Source: Cytophagaceae bacterium
GTDB lineage: Bacteria; Bacteroidota; Bacteroidia; Cytophagales; Flexibacteraceae
DNA length: 64,000 nucleotides
Direction: 5' to 3'
Assembly: GCA_027490155.1 (NCBI GenBank)
Contig: JAIXYP010000009.1
Location: forward strand, 62,001 to 126,000
Shown: positions 36,964 to 46,244 of the stretch, piece by piece
How the letters are laid out: each line of letters opens with the position of its first letter
How positions within the stretch are numbered: position 1 is the stretch's first letter
The notes under the pieces: generated by a model
What the model saw: the letters and a program-made list of their open reading frames with translations, nothing else
Database searches by the model: none
What the model was told of the DNA's origin: nothing
Translations under genes and position numbers: made by a program

Positions 36964-38064
36964 ATGAACTACACACCATTCGAAGCCACAATAGCCAAAG
37001 TTACTCAGCTAACTGCAGACACGATCAGCATTGCATTTGAGCAACCAGAAGGCGCCCCCCTGAGCTATTATCCTGGCCAATACCTGACACTGATTGCTGA
37101 TGTAAACGCCAATGAGGTCCGGAGAGCATATTCGCTTTGCAGCAGTACTTATGCCAACGAATTGCCAACTGTTGCTGTAAAAGCAGTGCCCAATGGGGTG
37201 CTCAGTACCTACCTATTAGCCCAAGCTAAGGCCGGTAGCAAGTTGCGTCTCTTGGCACCGATGGGCCACTTCATGCTCGAAGTCCAACCACTAAAGGCAC
37301 GCCATATCGTCCTTATTGGGGCAGGAAGCGGCATTACCCCACTTTACAGCATACTGAAAGCTGTACTGCTAGCTGAGCCAAATAGCCTTGTGACGCTCAT
37401 TTATGGCAACCGCACCGAGGATAGTATTATCTTCGGTCAGGAGCTAAATGACTGGCAACAAAAGTACCCTGCGCGACTCAAGGTCATTAACTGCCTTAGT
37501 AAAGCGCCTGAGACTTGGTATGGACCCAAAGGTCGGCTAGATGCTGAGTTATTGGCTGAGTTGCTAGAGCAATCTGCACCTGTTATCAGTGTCAGCGAAA
37601 CACACTATTACCTCTGTGGCCCCGATGGCCTGATGGAAACGGCAACAGCGGAACTCAAAAAGGCAGGTGTAAAACCATATCAGATCCATAAGGAAAGCTT
37701 TTTCCATGCTGTAGACGAGGCTGCTCGTGAAGCTGCGTTGGCCGCTGCTGCTGCTGCTGTCACCTCAGCACATGACGATCCTGGCCAAGGACGTGAGGTG
37801 CTTATCAAGTTCGAGGGTGACGAGTACACTGTATTAGTTAAACCAGAGGATACCATTTTGAGTGCCGCCCTAGACCAAGACATTCCATTGCCGTACAGTT
37901 GCCAAGCAGGGCTCTGTACAGCCTGCCGCGCCCGCTGTATGGACGGCAAGGTGCATATGGATGAGATGGAAGGCCTCAGCCAGTCCGAAGCTGACGATGG
38001 TTATGTCCTTTGCTGCGTTGCCCACCCATTGACTAAGGGTGTCGTGATCGATTATAATGCCTAG
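36964..38064 (+). CDS. Flavin reductase fused to 2Fe-2S ferredoxin domain
   Basis: 366 residues: FAD-binding domain with RAYS (54-57), NAD(P)-binding domain with GAGSGITP (119-126) and YLCGPDGLME, then an Ala-rich hinge (about 258-275) and a plant-type ferredoxin domain with cluster ligands Cys313, Cys318, Cys321 and Cys351. This is the layout of PaaE, HmpX-like or class IA-type oxygenase reductases that pass electrons from NAD(P)H to an oxygenase. No partner oxygenase is nearby, so the acceptor is unknown. Followed by a bidirectional terminator. Confidence 0.9.
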   Translation: MNYTPFEATIAKVTQLTADTISIAFEQPEGAPLSYYPGQYLTLIADVNANEVRRAYSLCSSTYANELPTVAVKAVPNGVLSTYLLAQAKAGSKLRLLAPMGHFMLEVQPLKARHIVLIGAGSGITPLYSILKAVLLAEPNSLVTLIYGNRTEDSIIFGQELNDWQQKYPARLKVINCLSKAPETWYGPKGRLDAELLAELLEQSAPVISVSETHYYLCGPDGLMETATAELKKAGVKPYQIHKESFFHAVDEAAREAALAAAAAAVTSAHDDPGQGREVLIKFEGDEYTVLVKPEDTILSAALDQDIPLPYSCQAGLCTACRARCMDGKVHMDEMEGLSQSEADDGYVLCCVAHPLTKGVVIDYNA

Positions 38065-38129
38065 CAAGTATTTCGGTTAGTGGCGCGGGCCATACCTTTT
38101 AATGTCCCAAAAATGTTACCCTAAACACA

Positions 38130-38166
38130 AAAACTCCCGACCAACCCTAAGTTGGTCTGGAGTTTT
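38130..38166. terminator. Bidirectional terminator
   Basis: Stem AAAACTCC-C-GACCAAC / GTTGGTC-T-GGAGTTTT with a single internal mismatch, between the reductase gene (+) and the PAS gene (-). A/T runs on both ends suit both directions. Confidence 0.9.
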
Positions 38167-38195
38167 AGCTTTGACCAGATTGGTTTCAGGACAGA

Positions 38196-40292
38196 CTAGG
38201 CACTTCGGCGAATAAATCGATGGCTTGCTTCGGTCGTAGGATCTGCAGATTTGGGCAATGGTGTACGCACGATGACACAATCAAACCGCGTTTCGTAAGG
38301 GTCATAATTGGTTGTGACCTTATCCAATACCCCCGCGAGCCTATATGGTTGGCCCAATATATTGTTCATGATCACCCCTTGCATCGTGACTAAGGTATAA
38401 TCTCCATTGGCATTTCGAAGACGGACTATCCAATCAAAGCGTTCGATGTCTTCATAGTTGTTGAGCAACTTGGTCCAGGAAGCAACAAAAGGCATAAAGT
38501 CCTCAGGATGAATCATGGCACGCACGTCTTGGCAGGTGATAGGCATGTTATGTTGGCCATAGCCTAGCATCTTGGCAAATCCCTCAGACCAGACACAGAT
38601 GTCATAATCCTGAACGAGGAAACTAGTTGGGAGCTCCCAGGTATATGCCTGAACATCAAATCCTTCTCGGCGGAAATGCCCCATCGGCGGGACATGAGAC
38701 GGAGTGGCGACAAAGTCATTAATCGTTGTCCAGAATCCACGCAAACGCATCGGATGGCCATTTTCTGTACGCTCTGTGGCAGCCTCTAGGTCAACCCTAA
38801 TGTACTCGCCAGTGGATTGTTTCAGGCGACAAACCATCTGGAGTGGAGTCTTGCCAGAAAGATCTTGGAGATGTGTCCGGAGGACTTGCAAAAAAGTAAA
38901 TCTCTCGTCCGGATGAAAAAGTTCTAACAAGGTGGCAAAGGTCGTTGCCGGCGGCATTTGGTACCCCAAAGCCTTACTGCCAACTGCCGAAATCCAGATG
39001 GGATGTTTGCCAGTCAGCTGCAAGTCCGATGGCAAAGAGAACTCAAACCACGTTTCGGACCTAAAAGCCTCGCTCTGATGGCTAGCCTGCATTTCGTTGA
39101 CAAATGATGGTCTGCTGCGAGATAAGCTGATCATTTCCAGCGGTTCGACCAGATCATTGTTGGCTTCAGTCCTGTCCTGTGGCTCAGCACTAAGGTCGGG
39201 CAAATCGATTATATGGGCACCGTGCCCGTCGGTATGCACTGCATAATAAGTATTGTTCTCGTCAAAGCCCAGGAAGGTAGTCTCTTGTTCTGGCTCCTCT
39301 AAAAGCTCTGCATCCTCTACGACCAGCGACTTGGCCTCGGGCATGGTTGAAAAATCCGTGACAGTCGTAATCCCAAAGTCCTGAACTTCTAGATCTTCTG
39401 GCAACCTGGTCTTGACCTCACGCAAGGGATGAACAACTTCCTCCTCGTCAAAAAACAGGTCGAGATGCTCTTCATCCAGAATCTCTACAGGTTGGGCAAA
39501 ACTGCTGATGTAGGCTTTGTACTCGTCCGTTGTGAGGGCAGATTTGGTTTGGATTGCATTGGTATTTACTAGTTGAGGCCTAGAATAGCCAAAAAACTCC
39601 TTGTCTAGGAATGCCCTTACTGAGCTTAGCTGACCAGGAAGTACAGCCCTTAGGTAATAGAAAACCATTCCTACAAAAAACACAAGTATGCTGAAGCAAA
39701 AGACAATAATCCCTGCAAGTTGAATATTGCGGGAACGGTCAGCTGCATGACGAAAGGCATTAATACTGCTAAGTAGCTGTGCATGAAATGTCTTAACAGA
39801 GGCTCTATACTGTTTGTATGCCTTCCGGTCAAGCCGTTTCATCGTAGGATCATTGATCAGTAGGGCCTCATGATACTGCTGAAGGTCATGCCATGAGTCA
39901 ATGACGGCATCTGCACTTTTGGTAAGGGATGCAACGTTCGAAAGTTTAGAGTCGGCCAGGATCTGCTCGTTATAGACCAGTTTTTGCCAAAAAGTCGATT
40001 GCAGGTCATTTAAGTAGGCTAACTCCCCTTTGTAACGTGAATGTGCTCGGGCTACTTTAGTGCCAACAAGTTTAGTACGCGATAATTGCTGCTCCCAGCG
40101 GGTAACGCCGTGTTCAAACCGCACCATTCGGCTGGCCGTCGTAATCAACTCAATCTCTTCTTGTTGATAATAGTAGATCACCGACGCCGAGCAAATACCC
40201 AAGATAAACATCCCAAGCAGGGCACGTAATATCTGCAGTTTTATATCATACCTGCGGGCCAGACGGTTAATGCTGAGTTTTCGGATGGGCAT
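38196..40292 (-). CDS. Membrane PAS-domain sensor without visible output domain
   Basis: 698 residues. Two membrane helices (about residues 20-40 and 195-220) flank an extracytoplasmic helical domain of about 150 residues rich in Lys/Arg/Gln; then comes an acidic low-complexity linker (about 260-400) and two tandem PAS domains (about 415-525 and 545-665). Each PAS ends in a pattern like MRLRGFWTTI or YRLAGVLDKV, the PAC-like strand. No histidine kinase, GGDEF, SpoIIE or receiver domain follows; the protein ends about 30 residues after the second PAS. ATG 40292 is chosen because a promoter box lies at 40319-40326. Function: sensory, output unknown. Confidence 0.82.
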   Translation of the reverse strand: MPIRKLSINRLARRYDIKLQILRALLGMFILGICSASVIYYYQQEEIELITTASRMVRFEHGVTRWEQQLSRTKLVGTKVARAHSRYKGELAYLNDLQSTFWQKLVYNEQILADSKLSNVASLTKSADAVIDSWHDLQQYHEALLINDPTMKRLDRKAYKQYRASVKTFHAQLLSSINAFRHAADRSRNIQLAGIIVFCFSILVFFVGMVFYYLRAVLPGQLSSVRAFLDKEFFGYSRPQLVNTNAIQTKSALTTDEYKAYISSFAQPVEILDEEHLDLFFDEEEVVHPLREVKTRLPEDLEVQDFGITTVTDFSTMPEAKSLVVEDAELLEEPEQETTFLGFDENNTYYAVHTDGHGAHIIDLPDLSAEPQDRTEANNDLVEPLEMISLSRSRPSFVNEMQASHQSEAFRSETWFEFSLPSDLQLTGKHPIWISAVGSKALGYQMPPATTFATLLELFHPDERFTFLQVLRTHLQDLSGKTPLQMVCRLKQSTGEYIRVDLEAATERTENGHPMRLRGFWTTINDFVATPSHVPPMGHFRREGFDVQAYTWELPTSFLVQDYDICVWSEGFAKMLGYGQHNMPITCQDVRAMIHPEDFMPFVASWTKLLNNYEDIERFDWIVRLRNANGDYTLVTMQGVIMNNILGQPYRLAGVLDKVTTNYDPYETRFDCVIVRTPLPKSADPTTEASHRFIRRSA

Positions 40293-40318
40293 AACAATAG
40301 GTGTTGAATGAAGCTGGA

Positions 40319-40326
40319 CAAATGTA
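40319..40326 (-). promoter_or_regulatory. Candidate -7 box of the PAS sensor gene
   Basis: Minus-strand TACATTTG (consensus TAnnTTTG), 27-34 bases before ATG 40292, supporting that start. It lies in the divergent region with purE, in which nothing else is evident. Confidence 0.4.
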
Positions 40327-40619
40327 TATCCGACATATCCGCTAGTCGTAAGCCATCTAGAGGCAAACATTACATCCGTTAGGGATTGCCGAAGTTTGCA
40401 TTTTCGTCATTCTACACCCCAATTATACTTTGTTAATCTGAGATTAAAAAGCGAAGACCTGACAAAAACGACCACATAGGTCATTTAAGAGATCAGACCA
40501 TCCAATCAAGACATCAACACAGAGGGTAGGTAGTTTCAGAAATCTAGCGGACCTTTGCGACCTGAATTGTCGGCTCTTTCTATCCCGAGGAAGGACTTCA
40601 TATCCACAGACTAGCAAAA

Positions 40620-41111
40620 ATGGTTTCAATCATAATGGGATCGGCCTCTGATATGCCGATCATGGAGCAAGCTTCCGATATTCTCCAGAAGCTCGGTATC
40701 CCCTTCGAGCTTGACATTGTATCAGCCCATAGGACACCAGAAAAGATGTTTGCCTACGCCAAAGCCGCCCGTGGTCGTGGTGTAAAGGTTGTGGTGGCTG
40801 GAGCAGGTGGTGCGGCCCATTTGCCAGGCATGGTGGCCTCATTGACGAGTCTACCAGTGGTTGGGGTGCCAATCAAAAGCAGCAATAGCATCGACGGCTG
40901 GGACTCGATGTTATCGATCCTGCAGATGCCTAATGGAATACCTGTCGCAACCGTGGCGGTAAATGCAGGTATGAATGGTGGATTATTGGCTGCTCGCATT
41001 CTGGGCGCCACTGATCAAGTAATTGCTTCCAAACTTGATCAATATCAGGCAGATCTGGCCCAAAAGGTACTTCAGGCATCTGCCTTGCTAAACCCTAAAA
41101 ACGAGCTTTAA
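40620..41111 (+). CDS. purE: N5-carboxyaminoimidazole ribonucleotide mutase
   Basis: Step 6b of de novo purine synthesis: converts N5-CAIR to CAIR. The 163-residue product shows the class I PurE signatures GSASDMP (7-13), SAHRTPEKM near 40-48, AGAGGAAHLPGM around 60-71 and NAGMNGGLLAARIL near 121-134. Normal length, cytoplasmic octamer in the family. No purK is adjacent. It is monocistronic, transcribed away from the PAS sensor. Confidence 0.97.
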   Translation: MVSIIMGSASDMPIMEQASDILQKLGIPFELDIVSAHRTPEKMFAYAKAARGRGVKVVVAGAGGAAHLPGMVASLTSLPVVGVPIKSSNSIDGWDSMLSILQMPNGIPVATVAVNAGMNGGLLAARILGATDQVIASKLDQYQADLAQKVLQASALLNPKNEL

Positions 41112-41158
41112 AGCTAATCTGTACGCAGACTAGGTATCAGATTCGACAAAGGACCTCC

Positions 41159-42097
41159 CTATTTTGTAGTCGATGTTGTAATCTGTTGGCTATAAGTTAT
41201 GGTCACTGGGAAACGGCGTTCGGATGGCATCAGCTTTTCGAACGTGCTTTTAGACAGGCGGACAACAAGTTTTTCATTTGGACCAATCTCAGGCAACTTA
41301 CCGACCACCTTGGCATAAACTGATAGACCATTGAGGTCGTTCTTGACCTTGAGCACTGAGCCAATCGCTGCTGTGCGGTGTAGACATTGTTGTTTGTTAT
41401 TGTCATCTTGATCGATGCCCTCTGCCAGACCTTTTTCGACTTGTTGCACTAGGCCACTTTCTTTGCCAACGGTAGGGGCACCAGCAACAACTGCAATACT
41501 TTCAGGCATTGCCTCTTTGGCAGGAACAGTCCCTGGCTTAGGTGTAGGACTGCTAATCTTAGGTGCGGCAACCGCAGTGGCCATTGCTGCTGGTGGTCCA
41601 ACAATGATACGCTGCCCTATCCGGATATTTGGGTTGGTCATATTATTCCACTTCAGAATTTCAGCGACAGTCGTTTTGTAGGTCTTGGCGATCATTCCGA
41701 GGGTTTGTCCTACGCCAACAACATGTTGGGCACGGCCAGCCGGATCTGGAGTAGTGGCGGTAGCGCTATTATCAGGTAGTGGACCTGGTTTGACAGCAGG
41801 TGTAACCTCCTTAGCGGCAAGACCTGCCTTTACTGGTACCTTGATAACCTGATCGACTTTTAGCCCCTCTTGAAGGCCATCATTTAGCGCCCTAATGTCA
41901 CTTACTGAAGCTTGGTACTTACGTGCGATGCCAAATAAAGTCTGACCCTTTTCGACCTTGTGCATCACGACATTCTGGTCATTTTGGGCAAATGCGGAGA
42001 CGCCCCCTCCTAGTTGGAGTAGGCAAAACAGGACCCCAAAACAAGCCAAACGTGAAATGGTGGTCGAAATAGGATAGGATATTATGGAATAAACCAT
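41159..42097 (-). CDS. LysM-domain exported protein with DPBB-like C-terminus
   Basis: 312 residues with a signal peptide (hydrophobic LACFGVLFCLLQLGGGVSAFAQ), two LysM motifs (HKVEKGQTLFGIARKYQ and HVVGVGQTLGMIAKTYKTTV), a Pro/Ala-rich linker, and a C-terminal region reading TAAIGSVLKVKNDLNGLSVYAKVVGKLP that resembles the double-psi barrel of RlpA-like proteins. LysM binds peptidoglycan, so it is likely periplasmic and wall-associated. Frame continues upstream to 42181; ATG 42097 starts the signal peptide. Shares a 530-base gene-free divergent region (42098-42627) with gatB. Confidence 0.82.
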   Translation of the reverse strand: MVYSIISYPISTTISRLACFGVLFCLLQLGGGVSAFAQNDQNVVMHKVEKGQTLFGIARKYQASVSDIRALNDGLQEGLKVDQVIKVPVKAGLAAKEVTPAVKPGPLPDNSATATTPDPAGRAQHVVGVGQTLGMIAKTYKTTVAEILKWNNMTNPNIRIGQRIIVGPPAAMATAVAAPKISSPTPKPGTVPAKEAMPESIAVVAGAPTVGKESGLVQQVEKGLAEGIDQDDNNKQQCLHRTAAIGSVLKVKNDLNGLSVYAKVVGKLPEIGPNEKLVVRLSKSTFEKLMPSERRFPVTITYSQQITTSTTK

Positions 42098-42534
42098 GGA
42101 GTGATGAAGCAAAACGGTGGACATCTGCAGATCAGGATTGGGAGGCAACCTCAAGCGACATACGTGGCATAAAAGGACCAAAGTGCAAATACATAGCGAG
42201 GCGTTAAAGGAAATTACTGGTATCCATCAACAACCATAGTCGGAAGGCCTAGGCCCAAATATACTATCAAAAGTTGGCCAATGAATATGGGCAAGAGAGA
42301 GAGAAGCTCATTCAGATGGTTTATCCATAAACGACTAGCGCATGCTGCATCCGGATCGGACAGGGATAAACCTAGATCAATCAAGTTTAATAAGCGGTAC
42401 CACCTTTGCCTAGGTTGCTAGGCTGATTTGGAACAGGCCTGAAGAGAGAAGCTGCTACCTTAACCTATACCCATTGATAGCTGTTTGGCAGATCCGAGGG
42501 CAAGTAAGGCGACAAAAAATGCCGCAAAATTGCC

Positions 42535-42542
42535 TATTTTTG
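42535..42542 (+). promoter_or_regulatory. Candidate -7 box of gatB promoter
   Basis: TATTTTTG (TAnnTTTG), 86 bases before ATG 42628. No clear -33 TTTG. Apart from it I see nothing in the 42098-42627 divergent region. Confidence 0.4.
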
Positions 42543-42627
42543 CTGTTACTGACTGAGGCAAACCTCTGCTAGAGGTTTTGGTGGTTTGCACCTTGGTTCT
42601 CAGTTCCCAAAAATATCCAGCGCACAA

Positions 42628-44085
42628 ATGTCTGCAACCGACCGTTACGACCTGATCATTGGGATCGAGGTACACGCCCAGCTTCTAACGGCAAGCAAGG
42701 CCTATTCGTCCGATGCCAACGAATTTGGCAGCATGCCGAACGAAAATATCTCTACAATCACTTTGGCACATCCAGGCACTTTGCCTCGAAGCAATGCCAA
42801 AGTGTTGGAGTATGCTATCAAGATGGGGCTTGCCCTCGGCTGCGAAATTACGGAGTACAACTATTACGACCGCAAAAATTACTTCTACCCCGATCTTCCA
42901 AAAGGATACCAGATCACGCAGGATAAGACCCCGATCTGCCGTAAAGGCCAAGTACTAATAAAACCCAAAGGTGGTGTACCCAAGGTCATAAACTTAACCC
43001 GCATCCATATGGAAGAGGATGCAGGTAAGTCCATGCACCTTGCGGGTGAAGAAGACTCGCTAATTGATCTTAACAGGGCAGGTGTGCCATTGATCGAGAT
43101 CGTGAGCGAACCAGAGATATCCACGGCAGAGGAAGCTTATGCCTACCTTACCGAGATCAGGCGAATGGTGCGATATCTGGACATTTGTGATGGCAACATG
43201 GAGGAAGGATCATTAAGAGCAGACGTAAACATTTCGCTTAAACCAAAAGGCCAAGTAGAGTTTGGTAAAAAGGTGGAAGTCAAGAACATGAACTCGTTCC
43301 GGAACGTAATGCGGGCCATTGAGCATGAGGTCGAACGGCAGTCCACAATGCTTGACGCTGGCGAAGAAATTCCTTCCGAAACCCGCATGTTTAATGCCGA
43401 AACAGGCCTTACCTATAGCCTCAGGAGCAAGGAGTCACTCAATGACTACCGTTATTTTCCTGAGCCTGACTTGCAGCCAATCGTGATAGATGCGGCTAGG
43501 CTTGCTACTATAAAAGCGAGTTTACCTGCTTTGCCACAAGCACTCTATGACAAATTCACTGGTCAATTTGGCCTGCCAGATTATGATGCTGGTGTACTTA
43601 CAGACACAAAGGAGGTAGCTTTGTTTTTCAGCGCAATCTGCGAGCATACCACCAATTACAAAGCAGCCAGCAACTGGGTCATGGGGCCAGTCAAAAGCTA
43701 CCTGAACGATTTGACGATGTCAATTGAGCAACTGCCCATTAGCCCAGTAACCATTGCAGCCATTATTAAACTTGTGGATGATGGTAAGGTCAGTTATAGC
43801 ATTGCTGCCCAGCGCATCTTCCCTGAGCTTGCAAACGGAACCAAGGAATCACCACTAGAAGTTGCCACAAGGCTAAACATCTTGCAGGAAGGTACCGAGG
43901 AAGACCTGATGCCGATCGTAGCCGATATCATTGCCAAATGGCCCCAAAAAGTAGCCGAATACAAAAGCGGCAAAAAGGGTATCGTAGGCATGTTCATGGG
44001 CGAGCTAATGAAAGCCACCAAAGGCAAATCAGACCCCAAAATGGCTAGTGCTCTTATTGAGCGGATGCTAGACCAGCAAGCCTAA
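42628..44085 (+). CDS. gatB: Aspartyl/glutamyl-tRNA(Asn/Gln) amidotransferase subunit B
   Basis: 485 residues. YDLIIGIEVHAQLLT at the start, HPGTLPRSNAKVLEYAIKMGLALGCEI and FYPDLPKGYQITQDKTPIC are GatB signatures; the C-terminal YqeY-like domain ends in the PKMASALIERML segment. GatCAB converts misacylated Glu-tRNA(Gln) or Asp-tRNA(Asn) to the amide form in organisms lacking the direct synthetases. gatA and gatC are not adjacent, as is usual in Bacteroidota. ATG 42628 is used; the frame's earlier ATG (42586) adds 14 residues with no family similarity. Confidence 0.97.
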   Translation: MSATDRYDLIIGIEVHAQLLTASKAYSSDANEFGSMPNENISTITLAHPGTLPRSNAKVLEYAIKMGLALGCEITEYNYYDRKNYFYPDLPKGYQITQDKTPICRKGQVLIKPKGGVPKVINLTRIHMEEDAGKSMHLAGEEDSLIDLNRAGVPLIEIVSEPEISTAEEAYAYLTEIRRMVRYLDICDGNMEEGSLRADVNISLKPKGQVEFGKKVEVKNMNSFRNVMRAIEHEVERQSTMLDAGEEIPSETRMFNAETGLTYSLRSKESLNDYRYFPEPDLQPIVIDAARLATIKASLPALPQALYDKFTGQFGLPDYDAGVLTDTKEVALFFSAICEHTTNYKAASNWVMGPVKSYLNDLTMSIEQLPISPVTIAAIIKLVDDGKVSYSIAAQRIFPELANGTKESPLEVATRLNILQEGTEEDLMPIVADIIAKWPQKVAEYKSGKKGIVGMFMGELMKATKGKSDPKMASALIERMLDQQA

Positions 44086-44133
44086 ACCAGTAGATAAACT
44101 TTGCTCTTGGTGCTTAGGCACATGAAAATAAGC

Positions 44134-44178
44134 AAAAATGCGCCATCGACGCTAAACAGGTCAATGGCGTATTTTTTT
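44134..44178 (+). terminator. Terminator of gatB
   Basis: Stem ATGCGCCAT / ATGGCGTAT with A/T extensions on both sides, followed by a run of seven or more T, about 50 bases after the stop codon. The 276 bases to parA otherwise hold the candidate promoter at 44234. Confidence 0.85.
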
Positions 44179-44233
44179 GAGCCCTAGAGACAAGCTATTG
44201 CATTAGCATGCTGGAATGTTGTGCCAGATGGCG

Positions 44234-44241
44234 TATATTTG
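44234..44241 (+). promoter_or_regulatory. Candidate -7 box of the parAB operon
   Basis: TATATTTG (TAnnTTTG), about 120 bases before the parA ATG at 44362. The run of T preceding is part of the gatB terminator. No -33 TTTG seen. Confidence 0.45.
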
Positions 44242-44361
44242 CCTACCTATAACTGTGCCCTTTTTCTGGCAGGCTTGCCTACCTACCTATCGTCACATTA
44301 AATAGTCTCCCTTCAGTTTCATACCCTCGGTAATCCCAATTTTTCACTGACCATCTGTTTT

Positions 44362-45144
44362 ATGGCCAAGATAATAGCAGTAGCGAACCAGAAAGGCGGA
44401 GTTGGCAAGACGACCACGACCATCAACTTGGCAGCTAGCCTCGCAGCTTTTGAATACCGGACGCTGCTGGTGGACTGTGATCCGCAAGCCAACAGTACAA
44501 GTGGATTAGGCCACGATCCGAACAAAATCACGAATAGTATTTACGAATGTATGGTCGAGGGCGTGAACCCCAAGGACCTGATTCTGACCACCGCCATCGA
44601 CCATCTATTTCTTCTTCCTTCGCACATCAACTTGGTTGGTGCAGAGATCGAGATGATTAACATCCAGGACCGTGAAGAAAGAATGAAGAAGGTACTAGGG
44701 CCAGTGCAAGACGATTTTGACTTTATCTTGCTTGACTGTTCTCCATCCTTAGGATTGATAACGGTAAATGCACTTACAGCCAGCAACTCGGTCATCATCC
44801 CGGTGCAGTGCGAGTTTTTTGCGCTAGAAGGCCTAGGCAAGTTGCTTAACACGATCAGGATAATCCAGCAGCGTCTTAACAAAGAGCTTACAATCGAGGG
44901 CATCTTGCTCACGATGTATGACTCACGCCTCAAACTAAGCAACCAAGTGGTCGAAGAAGTGAAACTGCATTTCAAGAATCTAGTTTTCAAGACCTTGATC
45001 CCAAGAACTACACGCTTGGCCGAAGCCCCAAGCTATGGCCTGCCAGCTGTTAGCATCGATGTCGAGAACAAAGGATCTGTTAGCTACCTCAATCTGGCTA
45101 AGGAGATATTGCAGAAAAATAGCCTTCCAGTGACAAAAAGCTAA
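44362..45144 (+). CDS. parA: Chromosome partition ATPase ParA/Soj
   Basis: 260-residue deviant Walker ATPase that positions ParB-parS complexes on the nucleoid. The P-loop KGGVGKTT with signature Lys11 and Lys16 is at 11-18, [10 protein letters not shown] at 38-47 is switch I, and LDCSPSLGL near 128 is Walker B-like. Short (no N-terminal HTH), as expected for chromosomal Soj-type ParA. It starts a unit parA-parB-DUF5683-dapB; parB begins 9 bases after the stop. Confidence 0.96.
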   Translation: MAKIIAVANQKGGVGKTTTTINLAASLAAFEYRTLLVDCDPQANSTSGLGHDPNKITNSIYECMVEGVNPKDLILTTAIDHLFLLPSHINLVGAEIEMINIQDREERMKKVLGPVQDDFDFILLDCSPSLGLITVNALTASNSVIIPVQCEFFALEGLGKLLNTIRIIQQRLNKELTIEGILLTMYDSRLKLSNQVVEEVKLHFKNLVFKTLIPRTTRLAEAPSYGLPAVSIDVENKGSVSYLNLAKEILQKNSLPVTKS

Positions 45145-45153
45145 ACAGCCCTG

Positions 45154-46155
45154 ATGGATAAAGACGCAATCAAGAAAAAAGGTGGTCTTGGCCGCGGCCT
45201 GAGTGCCATCCTGAGGGATAATGATGCCATACAAACGGATGATGCGTCTGTCAGCACACATTACACAGACTATTCGCAAACAGATATTAGCAATGGTAGC
45301 GCCAACAACATCAGCCAACCTAGGCTAGATACTGTAGGCAGCATCGCAAGCATCCCGACCGCTTCGGTTGAAACCAATCCATACCAACCTCGTACAGACT
45401 TTGAAGCTGAGGCACTGCAAGAGCTAGCCGAAAGCATAAAGGTTCAGGGCATTATTCAGCCAATTACCGTTAGGCAACTGGCTGTAGGGCAATACCAACT
45501 CATAAGTGGCGAGCGGCGATTGCAGGCTAGCAAACTGGCAGGACTAGAGTCTATCCCGGCATACATCAGGACGGCAAATGACCAGCAGATGCTGGAAATG
45601 GCCCTAATCGAGAATATCCAGCGCGAAAACCTCAACCCTATCGAGATTGCACTCAGCTACCAAAGGCTAATTTCTGAAATCAACCTCAAACAAGAAGAGT
45701 TAGGAGACCGTGTTGGCAAAAAGCGTACTACGGTCAACAACTACCTACGGCTGTTGAGGTTGCCACCAGACATTCAGGCTGGCCTGCGTGACAAAAAAAT
45801 CAGCATGGGCCACGCGCGTGCCCTTGTCAATGTCGAACAGATTGACGTGCAGCTCAATATTTATAGTCGAATACTGACCCAAGATCTGAGTGTTCGCAAA
45901 GTGGAGGAGCTAGTCCGGCAGCTGCACTTTGCTGCCGAAGATGAAAATAGCAAAGCTCCCAAGGAGCCGACCAGCCTTGCTCGAAACAATGCCTACCAGG
46001 TCGAGGTCCAGAAAGTTCAGCAAAACCTCAGTACACAACTTAGCACAAGGGTTCTGATCAAAGAAGGACCCAACCAAAGTGGTGAGATCAAGATCCCCTT
46101 TGCAAACACTGATGATCTGAACCGCATTCTGGAGCTAATCAGCTACCAAGGCTAA
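45154..46155 (+). CDS. parB: Chromosome-partitioning protein ParB
   Basis: 333 residues. Basic N-terminus (KKKGGLGRGLSAIL) then an N-terminal CTPase domain with NPYQPR near 74 and GERRLQASK near 118, where ParB binds CTP, a helix-turn-helix region including GKKRTTVNNYLRLLRLP (about 188-205) and a C-terminal dimerisation part with GEIKIPFANTDDLNRIL. Binds parS and slides on DNA. No parS site was found by eye in this window, so it must lie elsewhere. Confidence 0.95.
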   Translation: MDKDAIKKKGGLGRGLSAILRDNDAIQTDDASVSTHYTDYSQTDISNGSANNISQPRLDTVGSIASIPTASVETNPYQPRTDFEAEALQELAESIKVQGIIQPITVRQLAVGQYQLISGERRLQASKLAGLESIPAYIRTANDQQMLEMALIENIQRENLNPIEIALSYQRLISEINLKQEELGDRVGKKRTTVNNYLRLLRLPPDIQAGLRDKKISMGHARALVNVEQIDVQLNIYSRILTQDLSVRKVEELVRQLHFAAEDENSKAPKEPTSLARNNAYQVEVQKVQQNLSTQLSTRVLIKEGPNQSGEIKIPFANTDDLNRILELISYQG

Positions 46156-46244
46156 GCAAAGCCTACACCCTTTTGCGGATGTTTATCTACTTATTTTTCC
46201 TAGGTGTGCAACCCAAAACCATTACATCAGGACCTGAAGCGCAC

